Part shown: positions 45,294 to 58,120 of the stretch, one piece after another
How the letters are laid out: the number at the start of each line of letters is the position of its first letter
How positions within the stretch are numbered: position 1 is the stretch's first letter
Source: Dryas octopetala
Lineage: Eukaryota > Streptophyta > Magnoliopsida > Rosales > Rosaceae
Length of the DNA: 64,000 nucleotides
Direction: 5' to 3'
NCBI GenBank assembly: GCA_963921425.1
Contig: OY992839.1
Location: forward strand, 8,039,409-8,103,408
Made by a program: the position numbers and the translations under genes
Notes under the pieces: model-generated
The model's database searches: none
Told to the model about the DNA's origin: nothing
The model's input: the letters and a program-made list of their open reading frames with translations, nothing else

Positions 45294-46844
45294 CAATTTC
45301 ACAAACCCAAGGAAGCTTAGTTTCCCATCAGTATGCCTAATCCAGTCATGGAGAACAACATGAAGTGGGATGGAGGGACCAAGCCCAAGTTCCTGAATAA
45401 CATTTGGAGTGTAAATAACAGTAGTCAGTATGCTGCACTCCAAATTTTACTGAGCCTAATAAATCTTTTGTTTCTGGAATGATAAAAATACAAGCAAATC
45501 GACACATAAAGATCATGACTTTTGGAGTTTGGTCCTCATTCTTTCAATTGTTACAATTAGATCTTCCATTTTTTATTTTTTTTCTGAATGAAGCAATGTG
45601 TTCCTTTTGTCCACCATAGTAAAATGCAGGATTACTTGCAACAGTAGTTTAAATTCTATTACATGCAAATTCAAACATTCTCTAACAAAAGTTTTTGTGG
45701 TGGATGAAAGGACCGTATAGCTTCAGTCCAAAATATAAACGGACTTGATCGAAACAAATGAAAAAATAAGAACCAAAAAGAATAGTTTAGCCAAAATACT
45801 ATAAATAGGAAAAGCATGTTAATATAGTGAGTCACTAGTTTTTCTCCACAATAATTCTTCTTCTGAGGTAATGGTCCACTTCTGATTGCCTTACCATTCA
45901 TATTTAACAGAGCCACGAGAAAAGCAGAAATCATTAAGATGTAAATTAAGTCCAATTTATAAGAAACATATCGAATACTCAGAATTTTGATCAACCTATG
46001 TTTATCAAACTGTTTATTTAATATAGCAGGACTGCAAAATGTAGCATTAAAATTTCAACTTACTGAAGCAAGTTCTTCAATGACAATTGCCCTGTTTCCA
46101 TCTTTCTCAAAGAGTTCATATGCACATCGAGCATGTTGTTCCCACCGATCAAGTGCCTCAAGCTGATGAACACTTAATGCAGCTGCGCAGAACTCTTCAA
46201 AATCCATTCTTCTGTATTGAAGTGCATTGAGCTGCCATGGAATAAATATTAACCAGTCAGTACTTGTATAACCAATGAGCCAAAAACATAGAAAAAAATC
46301 ATGGAACATCGAAGCAAACAATAAGAAACCAAAGTTATTACTGATGCAATGAGATCAGGAATGCGAGACTCCTTCATTGCGTCTGTAGCATTTTTCATCA
46401 GGGTCTGTCCAGGACAAAATGAAAAGAACACTTTGAACATCAGCCTATCTGATCTCAAAGATCTGGCCAAAAAAAATTTTAGACACAGAGAGGGAGAGAG
46501 AGAACAACCATTCTAATATTGTCAAGAGTTATAGTGCCATTTTTGTTTGGCTCTAACAGTGCAAACTGCTCCTTCAGATAAAATAGTTCATCCACAGTCA
46601 ATGTTTTGGACAGGGCCTGTCAGAAAAAAGAAAAAAAAACAAAAAAGATAAACAGAATTGATTTAATATATGCAGAACTTTAAAGTTTTACCAAATATAA
46701 AATATGCAAGAAAAAATTTTAAACACACAACAATGAAAACATATAGAAGAGTAATTTGAATGAAGCAATTATCAATATGTTATTGCTTTTGATTTGATAG
46801 TGGCCAACAACAAAGTTCAAAAATTTCAATCTTGGCGGGGGGGT

Positions 46845-46875
<31 letters not shown>

Positions 46876-49800
46876 AGTTTAGAATGCTGTAGGTGACAAA
46901 TTTTAGTGTCCCGCATCTTAAGTACATATGCATGACCTAACAAAATATTGGGAACACACAATTACCACTCTATTTACTAATAATCATTTCCAATTTTAAA
47001 TTGTTTTACGACGCAAGGACAAGATCCCATTCATCAAGAAAACTAACCCAATCATATGACTTGATATACAAAGTTCCTAAGACCAAGAATCTGATTCAGC
47101 ATGGGCAAAATTTGAGAAAAATTTCTCTTCTTTCTTCAGTGAAAACATATACACACCCTTAAAGCAGCCTTCCGAAGGGATGACGATCGCATATAAGTCT
47201 TCATAAGTCTAAATATTAAAATATCAAGAGGCACTTTTACATCATTATAATTCCTTATCCAAGGATGACCTGCCAACAAAAGATTATGGCCAGTGAGTAA
47301 GGGTGTAAGGATACCAATAACAGAAACTAAGAGACAATAGGGAATGGAAAACTCACTTAAAGCCTGAGCAGCTGTCATTCGTTTCCGAGGGTCCTTATTC
47401 AATAAGCGTTTGACAAAGTCCTTCGCTTCAGAAGATAAAGAAGGCCAAGGTGCTTCATCAAAACTGGGATCAGCTTTCAAGACCGCCCGAAAAATCCCAG
47501 ACTCAGTTCGGGCCCAGAAAGGACGACTACCACATAAAAGAATATATGCTATTACACCTACACTCCATACATCAGCCTCTGTACTATAAGATCTATGTAG
47601 AACCTCAGGGGCCACATAGTATGCGCTTCCGACAATATCATTAAGCCTCTCATCTGTAAGCCAGAATGAGCATTAAAACCCCATGCAAACTCAAAAGGCT
47701 GATAGATTGATGGTGAAAAGAGCCGAATAATTGAAGGACATACCTGGTTTGGCAAAATCTGATAAGCCAAAGTCAATGGCTTTCAACATGGAATTCTCAT
47801 CCTTAGCAGAATACAAAAAGTTCTGATAATAAAAAAGAAAAAAATATATTAGTTTAATATAAAGAGAAATGCATACAGAAACCACAATCAACCATGACCA
47901 GTATATTTAGTAACATAGCCAGGCAGGATGATCTGGTATAAGAAAGTCCTTTATCAGCACAAGAGAATTACATGTGGTATCTTTTAACATATGGATTTAT
48001 TTTTCAACAAACTATAAAATCCATCACACTGGTGAAGTAGATGAAATAAATGGGGTGTCTTTCAGTTTTCCAAACAACAATGATATAGCTCAGCAATCTG
48101 CGAACATATTGTACGCACCGAAATTCGACTGATATGAGTTCTATGAAAATTGGAGGCACCTAATAGTAATAATTGTCCTAGAGAAAAAGATTTAACAATA
48201 GGCTAGTCCTGCTTAAGAATGATGTTTATTTTAGTCCAGAAGACATCACCCCTGTATAAGCAAAATAAAGAAATATGTCTCACCTCTGGCTTAAGATCCC
48301 GGTGTACCACACCCTGAAGATGACAGAATGCAACAACATTCAATACTTGTACCATGACAGTCTTCGCATCATCTTCTGAATATTTCCCACCCCTTTAGAA
48401 GTAATGGAATATCCAGTTAGTGGCAACAATTAACAGCATCTGAAAGTCCCAATAAAGATTTTTAAGTTCTATAAAAAAATACCTTGAAAGTATTCTATCT
48501 AAAAGCTCCCCACCTTCACACAACCTGAAATTTCAAAAATTGAATACCATAAAGTCAGTGATCTGTAATAAGCAAGCAGTAAGCAACCTTCCACATGAAT
48601 ATAAAATTAAAAAAAAAATTAAAAATAAACCACATCAAGGAGATTACTTGCTCAAACTCAATAGAGGCACAAGCTTAGAGAAATATTCAGAAAAAATATA
48701 ACTTTTTCAACTCAATCAACAACTATTATTTGTGCTAAAGCAAAATGAGATATGGCCTTAAATAGAAATTCAATTTTTAAGCTTACTCCATTACTATGTA
48801 GACATTATCACTGTCTTCAAATGCATCATAGAACTGAACTAGATTGCTATGTCCTGTCAAGGCACGCAATATTTTGACCTCCCTTCTCACATCCTCGATT
48901 GCAATAGCTGTCGTCATCTGACAACAATGAATACATTTTCATGAGAAAAGAATTTATAACAACAATACAAAAAGGCACATAATTTCAAAATATCAACAGC
49001 CAAAACCACCACACATATGTAATACCAAAAAAATAGTATAAGACCACATCTCACAGCAATACAGTACCATCATATCCCATATTTCCCCTCAAAATTACTT
49101 GAGAAACAGGACACAAAAGTCAATTAGATCCCAGTATTCCTTTGTATCAGTCATAATCCTGGACTTCATTCCCATGCAACTAGAGTATTTAACTCTCTTG
49201 CTCCAGGTTTACATTAGTTCAACATTCATAATACCCAATCTACTTTGTAAGAATGTATTAAAAGTTACACAGTTGTCGCCTGCTATCCCTCAACTTTTTT
49301 CGTTTTCCCTTTATTTCTTTTACAGGAACTTGGAGGAAGGAAAGCAAGGTTTGTGACTAGAAGTCATCTTCTATTCTTTAATGACAGAGTGAATAAATTG
49401 AGTCATCTTGGCCCTGGACATAAGGTTGTAAGCCCCTTATTCCTTTAGTATTGGTTAGACACTTACATATTTGTTCAAAAGAATGTAATGTCAATCATAT
49501 AAGATCCAATTATTGGTGAACCACCTCATGTAGCATGATCATCAGAACACAATACAGCAAACGATTAAGTACAATGTTTATTTCCTATTGGAATAAGCTG
49601 AAGATCACCTACTGAGGCTTCTGATGGTTAACCGTGTATCTGGTCCAGATTGTGAAATGTGGTCACCCACCAAAAGTTTTGGCCAGTTTGGGATGGCTAT
49701 AAGCATAGGTTAGTCCTGGCCATTATTAGACTAGCTGCACATATGACCTAGCTCAATTATATGCCCGGGTCGAGGACAAGACCACAATTTGGACCATGAC

Positions 49801-51165
49801 TTTTGTAAATGATTAGGTCCACTTGCAACCATTGAACTGTCTGCTTTGTTTATCCTTTAGAAGGAATTGTCACATCTTAGGCATCTTAGTGTTATATGGA
49901 GAAGTCATTAAAGAGAAAATAAACAGTAGTGTTTATTCCTATTCCCACTAAATGGAATTCAATCAATCCACAAAACATACAAATTATTTAGGGAAAATGT
50001 GATTAGTACATAAAATATCCCAACTTGGGTGTGTAAAACATGATGTAAACAATTCAGGTGGATCAAGTAGGCCAATAGATCAATACCTATCATTGACCAA
50101 AGAAAGCAATAAACAAAAAAGTTGGCCACTTTATGCCCTTCTCACTCAAACTTCCAATATGTGTAGTTTTATATATCTTTAAATAATGCCAAATATTCCC
50201 CATCTAGGACTCCACAACAGTCCTTGAATTGCACACATGACGAGATCTTGTAAAGATCTTCCTTGTAAATTACACCATCATTCAAACTTGAGTATTCGAA
50301 TACTCAGGTAGGAATTAACACAACCACACAGTAAACCAGTAAAGTAAAGTGCCTAATTAACAAACCACCATTCCTGGCTCCCACCCACAACTGCAACAAC
50401 AATAAGAATAACAAAAATTCAACAAAGGCCTAATTTTCAGCTTCTATCTTTAACATGCAAATCCAATCCTTACAAAAATAGATAACAAAATCATAAATCC
50501 TCATAATAATCAATCCCATTTCCATAATATCAAATCCAATTCTAAGCAAATGAGAGCATGCACATATGTATAAGAGAGGGAGAGTGAGATAAAGATAAAG
50601 AAAGCAAAGCACCAACCTTGGCTTTAGGGATGACCTTGACAGCAACTTGCTGACCCTTAAACTCACCCTTCTTGAACTTAGCTGAGCAAGTATACCCAAA
50701 ATGCCCTCGACCCACTTCATCCCCAACCTCCAATCTGCTAGTTAACTCCTTGGAGAACCCAAACCTCTTGTCCAGCTCAACACCATCTTCGTCCTCCGCG
50801 TCCTCAGGTATAGCCGCCGAAGCAGTAGCCTTTTTGCCTAATCGCCGAGCCAGCACGGCCTTTATGTGCTTCGCCGGCGACGGCGGCGGAAAGGGTCGCC
50901 GGAAAAAACGGCTGGGCGTGGAAGCCGCGCTCTTGCTCTTTCCCGGCGCCGGAGACTTCTTAAGGTAGTGGGCCGGGCTCGGACTGTAAAATGGGTAGAA
51001 GGGGGACTGAGACTGGGACGGTCGTCCGGCGGAGACGACGTCGTTTTTGTGTTGAGGGGTGAGGGATGGGAGGGATTTGGGAGTTTGTGAAGGGTCAGTT
51101 TGGTCATTCGGGTCTCTGGAAGCATATGGGTTTGGTTTGGATGGCTTGGAAGTGCAGGTTCCCAT
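45255..51165 (-). CDS. CRK: CDPK-related kinase (CRK family), 11 exons
   Basis: Minus-strand exons: 50617-51165, 48787-48917, 48483-48524, 48284-48392, 47744-47822, 47357-47653, 47157-47269, 46509-46616, 46342-46404, 46064-46231 and 45255-45392. They join in frame into 598 aa. MGTCTSKP fits N-myristoylation (Gly2) and palmitoylation (Cys4), hence membrane attachment. A Ser/Pro-rich region with [22 protein letters not shown] precedes the Ser/Thr kinase domain: GRGHFG at 152-157, Lys177 in [13 protein letters not shown] with D273, DFG at 294-296, then [11 protein letters not shown]. The C-terminus holds the junction [18 protein letters not shown] and degenerate EF-hand-like segments ([29 protein letters not shown]) lacking several calcium ligands. 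That separates CRKs from true CDPKs; CRKs are generally described as calcium-independent or calmodulin-modulated. Length and exon pattern fit the family. The sequence looks closest to the CRK4/CRK5 type, from memory. The leader carries a (GA)22 tract. Confidence 0.94.
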
Positions 51166-51447
51166 GGTGAGGAATTAGTGAGTTAACAATGGTGGGTATG
51201 ATTTGAGGAAGGAACTAACTGGGTTGAACGTTGAACAATGCTTCTTCAATGGCTATGGTTGTGGTGCCATTGTGAGACTGCGTGTGGGTTTTGGTGTCTA
51301 GGGTTCGTTTCTGTGAGTTCAAGCAGCAAGCAATTGGTTGTGTTCTTGTTGTTGTTTCAGCTGAGGGCGAGAGAGAGAGAGGAAGAGAGAGAAAGCTGGT
51401 GGAGCTGTTGGCGTTAATAATAAAAGGTAGGAAAAGGTGTAAATGTG

Positions 51448-51450
<3 letters not shown>

Positions 51451-51494
<44 letters not shown>
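51451..51494. repeat. (GA)22 microsatellite in the CRK 5' leader or promoter
   Basis: 44 bp of uninterrupted GA on the + strand, read as CT on the coding strand of the kinase gene. It lies 286-329 bp before its ATG. Shorter pyrimidine tracts continue to about 51,380. CT-rich leaders also precede the RBP47-like and DUF1645 genes. Confidence 0.8.
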
Positions 51495-51497
<3 letters not shown>

Positions 51498-51599
51498 TGG
51501 ATTTGTTGGGGAGGAGGACGAGAGACAAGTGAGGACTGAGGAGTGAGTGAGGAAGGGAGAGAGTGTCTGGAAGTGATCTGTAGTTGTATGATCTCACTG

Positions 51600-52278
51600 G
51601 CCACGTGTCACGCACATGACTCACTTTGATGTGTTTGTTTTGCTTTTTAACTTTTTGACTGGTTTTGATTGTGAATTTGGGGATTGGGTATTTGGGCATT
51701 TTCAGCATTTCGGTGGGGGTGCTGGTCTTCTTCACAACTTGCAAGGATTGGTTGTTGAATAACTTGAATATACTCAAAATTAGAAATACTTTCCATTATA
51801 TTTTATATGTATGGAATTCTTTTTATAAAAAATTTGATGTTTTTTAACTCTTTTGCATGGAAGATTCTTGAAAAAGATTAAAAAAAAATACGATTTTGAA
51901 CTATAGAACCACATCATAAAATACGATTTTAAACTATAAAACCACATCATAAAATACATTATAGAACAAGTTTTAACCATACAATTTTCAAGTTAAGTAC
52001 TCAATTAGATCCTCAATAAACCGCTTTTGTTAAGTACTCAATGTAGCTCATCCTTTCCACTAGCTCATTCATTCAGCCAACTTATATTTGTGAGTTTGTA
52101 ATCCTTAACTCATTTTTCCTATCAGCTCATATTTATAACTGCTCATACTTTTATATAGGAATGAAGAATCGGACTCGAGACATCTCCAATATTGTAGAGA
52201 AAAATAACAATAGACTAATAATTAGTTGGTTACAACTGCTTATACCTACTAAAGATATAGTTAAAGATTAGTTAAATA
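51600..52278. other. Upstream region of the CRK gene and AT-rich DNA
   Basis: The CRK promoter should lie in the right-to-left stretch just beyond 51,500; no unambiguous TATA box was picked. A 25-bp direct repeat, 'actataaaaccacatcataaaata', occurs twice near 51,900-51,960. No gene was seen. Confidence 0.4.
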
Positions 52279-52480
52279 ATTAGGAAGCAAAATGCTGCTG
52301 CAGATTGCCTTATTTCTCTGTACTTTGTGAGGGAGCTGGGGATTCATTGGTTTGAAGTGCCTCCTGCTGAGGTCTTATCAATTCTGTTGGCTAATGCTTA
52401 TGGTTCCTCTTGCACTAAAGCTGTATTAGGCTAGTTTTCTTCTATGGGATTTAGCCCTCCTTTGTATTGAAAAAACAAAC
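52279..52480 (+). pseudogene. 5'-truncated LINE tail: end of an RNase H-like domain
   Basis: From 52279 one frame reads IRKQNAAADCLISLYF, then GIHWFEVPPAEVLSILLANA, ending in TAG at 52432-52434 (52 codons). The pattern N.-AD-L...WF..PP..V...L..DA.G matches the C-terminal end of RNase H-like domains (RVT_3 type) that close plant LINE ORF2 proteins. The usual short tail with 'ccctcctttgtattg' and an A-rich stretch follows. The 5' part is missing, as usual for LINE copies. It could instead derive from a standalone RNase H gene. Confidence 0.6.
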
Positions 52481-54000
52481 ATAAAATTCAACATGAAAAT
52501 TCTATAAAATTTATTATCATTTGGTGAGCCTTGTAAAACTCTAACTTATAAGAAAAAAATGTTAGATTAACATGAAATTTAAACAATGTTAATTATAAAA
52601 ATTCGTAAATGAGTGACAAAAATGTGAAATATGAGAAAGCATTCAAATGTTCATGATAAATATTTGCATATTATTCCATGAATGCTCAAATGCTCTCTCA
52701 CATCTCATACTTATGTCACTTCAAAGAAGAGCTCACGCATGGTGCTATGGCATTTTTCGAGAAGGTTCAAAGTCATTGTAATTTTCCATAAAAAGATGAA
52801 AACGTGCCTTGAACTCAAATGATGCTTGCTAAGTTGCTAGTACTAATATTAGAAAAGTCACACTTTAACATTTTTTAAAAAAATTCGACCAAAGAAAAAA
52901 AGACATTTAAAAAAAATATATAAGAAAAAGTACTCTAATTAATAATATTAGAGATGGAGAAAAATGCCAACCCAATTAATATTGGTACGTACGTATAATG
53001 TCAGTGAAACAGTTGTAATCCACGATCCCGATTCCACTTTTGGATACTATACAATATACATTACTGACAGAATATATGACATTATTTGCTAATTAGAGCA
53101 AACATTTTTATAATGCAATTGTTTATTCAATTAAATAATTAATCAATTGGTTAAATAACGTAAATCATAATTAAATATCAAGAAATTATTTAATTTTTAA
53201 AATGAAAGCGCAATTATTGAGAAATACGGGAAACAGGGAAGCATAGATTGGCACAATGAGAAGTAAGAAAGGATCAGTATCCCAGATTTTTTATTTGGAC
53301 ATGGTCTCGTAATCTTATGTGGTTTAGACTTTAGAGCAGTGGAAGTACTTATTTATCTATTTATTTATTTTTGTCAAAAGAGTACAACTGAGATTTGAAA
53401 AGAAGCCAAGAAAGTTGTAAAACAAAGAAGGGAATTCAGATTTAAGGGAGAAACTTGAGGAAGAATTATATTGTTTTAATGTGAAGGCATTAAACTATAA
53501 ACTAATTAAATAAATTAAAAAGCTAAGGAGCAAATTGAAATTTTTTATCAAGCTATAGAAGTGTCAAGTGTAACTGTGTAAGACATAATTGCCTATTAGT
53601 TTTTTTTTTTCTTTATTTCTTTCACGTTTTGATAATGATCTATTTATTACCATAATTTTTTTACTAAATAATTTAGGGGATATGAGGATTCGAATTTAGA
53701 ATAAGTTTAGGGCATGATTCTTTCTAATGTAACAAAAAAAAAAATTAAGATCTAGAAATAAATATTCTTAACCAATACAACTATAATTTCTCACTTTAAT
53801 TACCATCATTTGAACACTACAAATATTCAATACTAATTTATTAACTTTGTGTTAAATTCAAATTGTATTTTTGTATCGTGTTAAAAATTATTATGGGTAA
53901 ACTGTAAATTATGTATCTTTCTTGCATCATGCATGACAATATTTTTCTTTTGACTCTAAGAAAAAACTCTCCTTACTATTATGGTAACATGACACATATA
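52481..54000. other. AT-rich intergenic DNA
   Basis: No gene, RNA or bounded repeat is supported. Some short inverted words occur around 52,620-52,720 ('atgagaaagcattcaaatg' and 'catttgagc...catctcat'). Confidence 0.5.
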
Positions 54001-54006
54001 TATATA

Positions 54007-54406
54007 GGAGTGCTCTAAAGCTAATCAATTAGCAAGTTAATACGAAGCTAACCATGCTTTTGGGTCCACCACATCATTAATCTCATAATCTGAACCATCA
54101 ATTATTCAGGCCATACTTCAAAAATCATCATTGCAAAAAATCAACTAAATCAAAAATCATATAATCATCTAATTAATATCAAATAAATAGACGATCAATA
54201 TTTTCGATAAAAGTATATAGATAATTGTTATTATAATCAAATAGCTAAATGACTTTCGATTTTGAAGATTTTTTACAAGAATGATCTTTGAAATAGGGCC
54301 TAAAAAATAAACGGTTCGGATTTTGAAATTACATTGTGCAGTGGGCCCAACATGGTGATTAGTTTTGTATTAACTTACTAACTAGTTAGTTTTAGAGAAT
54401 TCTTGT
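54007..54406. mobile_element. Palindromic MITE, family P copy 3
   Basis: An inverted repeat of about 400 bp. The left end GAGTGCTCTAAAGCTAATCA and then AAGTTAATACGAAGCTAACC matches, in reverse, 'ggtgattagttttgtattaac' and 'ttttagagaattcttg'. The arms share 'gaaccatcaattattcagg' and 'ttgcaaaaaatcaac'. It is closely related to 22152-22558. It is inserted in a TATATA tract. Confidence 0.75.
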
Positions 54407-54419
54407 ATATATATATATA

Positions 54420-54816
54420 CAGGCTCCTTCTATTGAGGTATACCTCAACTTATTTATGTTGAGGTATACCCTATTGGGGCCTACACGAGTCGTTTTGTGG
54501 CGATCCGAACCGTTTGCAAGGATCCTCTTCATTAATAGATCATCCTTGCAAAAAATTAGTCAAATCGGAAATCATTTACTTATCTAACTTTGATCAAACA
54601 AATTGACGGTTTCATCGAAAATATTTGGTTCATCCATTTATTTGATCAAAGTTAGATAGGCAAATGATTTTCGATTTGGCTAATTTTTTGCAAGGATGAT
54701 CTATCAATGGAGATGTAAAAAATGAACGGTTCGGATTGATACAAAACGACTTGTTTGGGCCCCAAGAGGGTATACCTCAGTATAAATAAGTTGAGGTATA
54801 CCTTAATAGAAAGAAC

Positions 54817-54819
<3 letters not shown>
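54420..54819. mobile_element. Palindromic MITE with GAGGTATACCTCAACTTATT ends, related interior
   Basis: A 400-bp, nearly perfect foldback: starts CAGGCTCCTTCTATTGAGGT, ends with the complement of CAGGTTCTTTCTATTAAGGT. The arms carry GAGGTATACCTCAAC, 'atcatccttgcaaaaaatta' and 'taactttgatcaaa' in both senses. It lies 14 bp from the previous element within TATATA DNA. The inner sequence (gatccgaaccgtt, gcaaaaaattagtcaaat) resembles family P, but the termini differ. Confidence 0.8.
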
Positions 54820-54847
<28 letters not shown>

Positions 54848-54985
54848 CTATATCTACATGCATGAGCTATGAAGTGGTGAAAGTAATGGGACCTCGTTTA
54901 TGAGTCTTGGTAATTTTAGACTCAAATCTTGAAAGCGTTAACCAAAAAAGATGGGACCTAATGACCTATGACATAATATTGTGAA

Positions 54986-55428
54986 GGGTTTTTTTTTTTT
55001 TTTTTCATATTTAGTACCTAAACTTTGACCATTGTCTTAATGTGGTACCTAAGCTTTTATTTGTCCAAATTGATCGAGTACCTAAACTTTTATTTTGTGT
55101 CTAATAGATACCAAAATAAATTTCTGTTAAAATTGTCAACAAAAGTTAGGAGCAATATAGTCACTTCAAAAAATTTATTTTTTAATTATAATTTTTAATT
55201 TTTTTTGTTTGTTGTTTTTTTTTAATAATTTTAAACATATAAAGAAAATAATTAAAATATACTTTGACTATATTGCCCATAACTTTTGTTGACAATTTTA
55301 ACAGAAATTCATTTTGGTACCTATTAGATACAAAATAAAAATTTAAGTACTCAATTGAGATAAATAAAAATTTAAGTATTATATTAAGATAAATGTCAAA
55401 ATTTAGATACTAAATATGAAATAAACCC
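54986..55428. mobile_element. Mutator-type foldback MITE, copy 2 (perfect 9-bp target duplication)
   Basis: A 443-bp full copy of the family at 1046-1451, starting GGG plus a longer poly-T and ending AAATATGAAATAAACCC. An identical 9-bp repeat TATTGTGAA flanks it at 54977-54985 and 55429-55437. Sequence identity with copy 1 is high throughout, including the central 'aaacatataaagaaaataat'. Confidence 0.9.
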
Positions 55429-55437
55429 TATTGTGAA

Positions 55438-57769
55438 AGGTCACGTAATAACAAAACACATATCAAGTACAATTTAGTTATTAATTTAATAATATTTTGT
55501 TTCACAATACAAATCAAAATACATACGCATGGTGAAATACTGAAATATGTGCACATAAATACATAATATATAGCTGGAGGGGTGTTGTACATCCCCAAGT
55601 ATAAGGTTATACAAGCCCTCCTCCTATGCTACGCATAGGTAGGTCAGTGGGTGGCTTCATAGGGCCCATACCATGTTCGATGTAAAGAGAAAGAGACAAG
55701 TATTGTCCATAAAGAAAAAAGAAAAGTCATTATAAGCACATATATGATATATGCGTACGACTGTAGGAGAGCAGCCACGTAGGGCCATATGACAGTATAC
55801 ACTCATTTACGGTCACTTCTCCTTTCAATAACGAAATCCAATAGAGACTTCTTTCTCTCTTTTTCGTACAAGACTTCTTTCTGTTTCGACAATGACCATT
55901 TTAACCGCAAAACTAAAGACTTTATTGGAGACTTTTTATAAAATGATTCATTCTAGAGTCTAGACTAAACTTTTTTTTTTTTTGGGCCATGCTAGACTAA
56001 ACTATTTTAACCTCAAAGGAAACAGTGACTACTTTTTAAGTTTTTATCATCAAAATCTCTGGTATAAATAGATATAGTTGATGAGATGGACTATAATCTC
56101 GCTTTATTTGATGTCAATATATTTAGGCATATGAATTCACTCGATGAGATCTCATAATTTTAATTTTACTTCTACGAGATTTTATTATTTCATTCATGTT
56201 CTTATGAGATTTCGTAATTTTAACGTCTTAATCTCGACATATTCAATATCAACATATCAACCTATTTAACTCTAATATTGACATTTCGACATGTTTACAA
56301 CCTAACATACTTAACCCATTAGTTAAGTTTATTTAAATTTGTTATATGGTTAACATTCTATTTTTAACATTAAAAGAAAACATTTTTAATACTATCATAT
56401 GTTTATTAGCATTTATAGAAAAACTTATTAATAAATGTAATAGGTTAAATGGACTCAATGGATTAATAGATTAATCTAATTCTGATAACAATTTAATAGA
56501 TTACACGAGTCGTGTTGTGCTACTTTTTTTAATAATGGTTATGTTTGAGTTTGAAATTTTTGTTACGTTTATTATATATACATGTTATATTTAGGTTGGG
56601 TGCATTGTTAGAATACACATATCTCGCCATGTTCCAAACTCGACACAACATGCACGACCTATAACCAATATCTCTTATGGTATATTCAGTATGAATCATA
56701 CATTCAAATGAGAATTTATTACTTTAAATAGTTTAAATTAATAGTTTGATCGAGAATATAACATATATATCAAACTGCTTCACAATATAATTAACATTAA
56801 TTACATATTAGTAAGAAATTCTTATAAGCTATTCATATAATGAAACGTGAGTGATACATGAACTTAATTTCCCTCCAAAAAGTGAAAAGCTAAAGTTCAA
56901 AGAATGATGGACTTCGGATTGTGCTCAATCTATAGGGTGGTGGTTTGCGATCTTTCTTTGACACTGCCAAAGAGGTTCCAATGTCTCATGGAAATTCCCA
57001 CTTACCTTTATTATTTTTCCCTACAACTTTGTTGTTTCTTAAAGGGTCCTCAAAATTATTCATTCCCAGTCCAGACGACTTTGAAATTTCTTTCCCCATT
57101 ATCCATCCCATTATGGCACTTCAATGAGTGGGTTCCCCACTAGATGACATTGCAAGGGAATAAACAATCTATCATTCTCATAATGTTTTTTTTTTGGCCA
57201 TGGAACACGCATTTGACCTCCCTTAAACTTCCATTTTGGCGCTTAATCAATGCACTTACTGGAGGAGGTTACCTACCTGCACATAAAAACAGTTATGGAT
57301 TAACAACTTTTGCTTTATTCTTTCCTATTTCTAAACGCATGTTTGCAAAGGTTTTACATGATATGTTTTTGTTCAATACTACTTTAATTTGTCAGTAGGA
57401 TTTTTGTTAGAAGTACATAAAAAATTTCACTTACAATTAAAATATTTCTTGTATATTCTGTATTCATATGACAATGCTTACTACATAAGCATCTATGGAT
57501 CATGTACGTGCTTCTTTAAAAACACTTAAAATCAATTTTATGTATATTTTAAATGAGTATTAAGTCTGATACTTAAATTTGGATCTCAACACCATTAGTG
57601 CAAATGCTGAAACCTAAAATTTTGACACTAGAGATCCAAAATAGGTTTGGGTCAAAAATTTTGGATATCATCATAATATAAGACCTAACTTCTAAAAACA
57701 CTTTTATCTATTTCAATTACTAAGTAAAAATGTTACAAAAAGTGTTTTGGATAATTTGGAGAGAGAATT
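55438..57769. other. Intergenic DNA with one unassigned open stretch
   Basis: No gene is supported. At 56904-57398 two frames stay open longer than expected and the base composition is less AT-rich. One frame reads PMSHGNSHLPLL and another ALNQCTYWRRLP, and stops and frame changes break it. It may be a decayed coding exon of unknown family; I do not recognise it. Confidence 0.35.
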
Positions 57770-58120
57770 ATAGCAATGATTCTTAAACTTTATATTGAGT
57801 ATCACTTTAGTTCACAAACTTATTTTTTTAATTATATACTCTACGAACTTTTACCGATATATCACTTTAGTTCGTTACATCAATTTTATCTATATTTTTC
57901 GTAAATTTTAATTATGTATATCACTTTAAGAAAAGAAAAAGAGAATGAGTTATCATTTTTATTTTTCAAAAGAAACTTATATGCTTGACACGTGACTAAG
58001 CTTGACGGAAAAAGTAGATGAAATTGACGGAATAGACTTTGATATACGAGTGAAAGTTCAAGGACAATAAAATTCAAAAAATAAGTTCATAAACCAAATA
58101 ATAATAAGGGTAAAATTTGA
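57770..58120. mobile_element. Foldback element, probable MITE
   Basis: Left phrases 'attcttaaactttatattga' and 'cacaaacttatttttttaat' recur inverted on the right as 'gaaagttcaaggacaataaa' and 'aaaaaataagttcataaacc'. The two arms are diverged. The centre holds 'tgacacgtgactaagcttgacgg'-like text. No coding capacity. Confidence 0.5.

Noticed and set aside
50672-51125. Arg-rich frames opposite and out of frame with CRK exon 1
   Set aside because: They overlap the kinase exon, whose frame gives an unambiguous CRK N-terminus.
51215-51777. Frames with long Ser-Leu runs
   Set aside because: Translation of the GA microsatellite in the CRK leader; no conserved residues.
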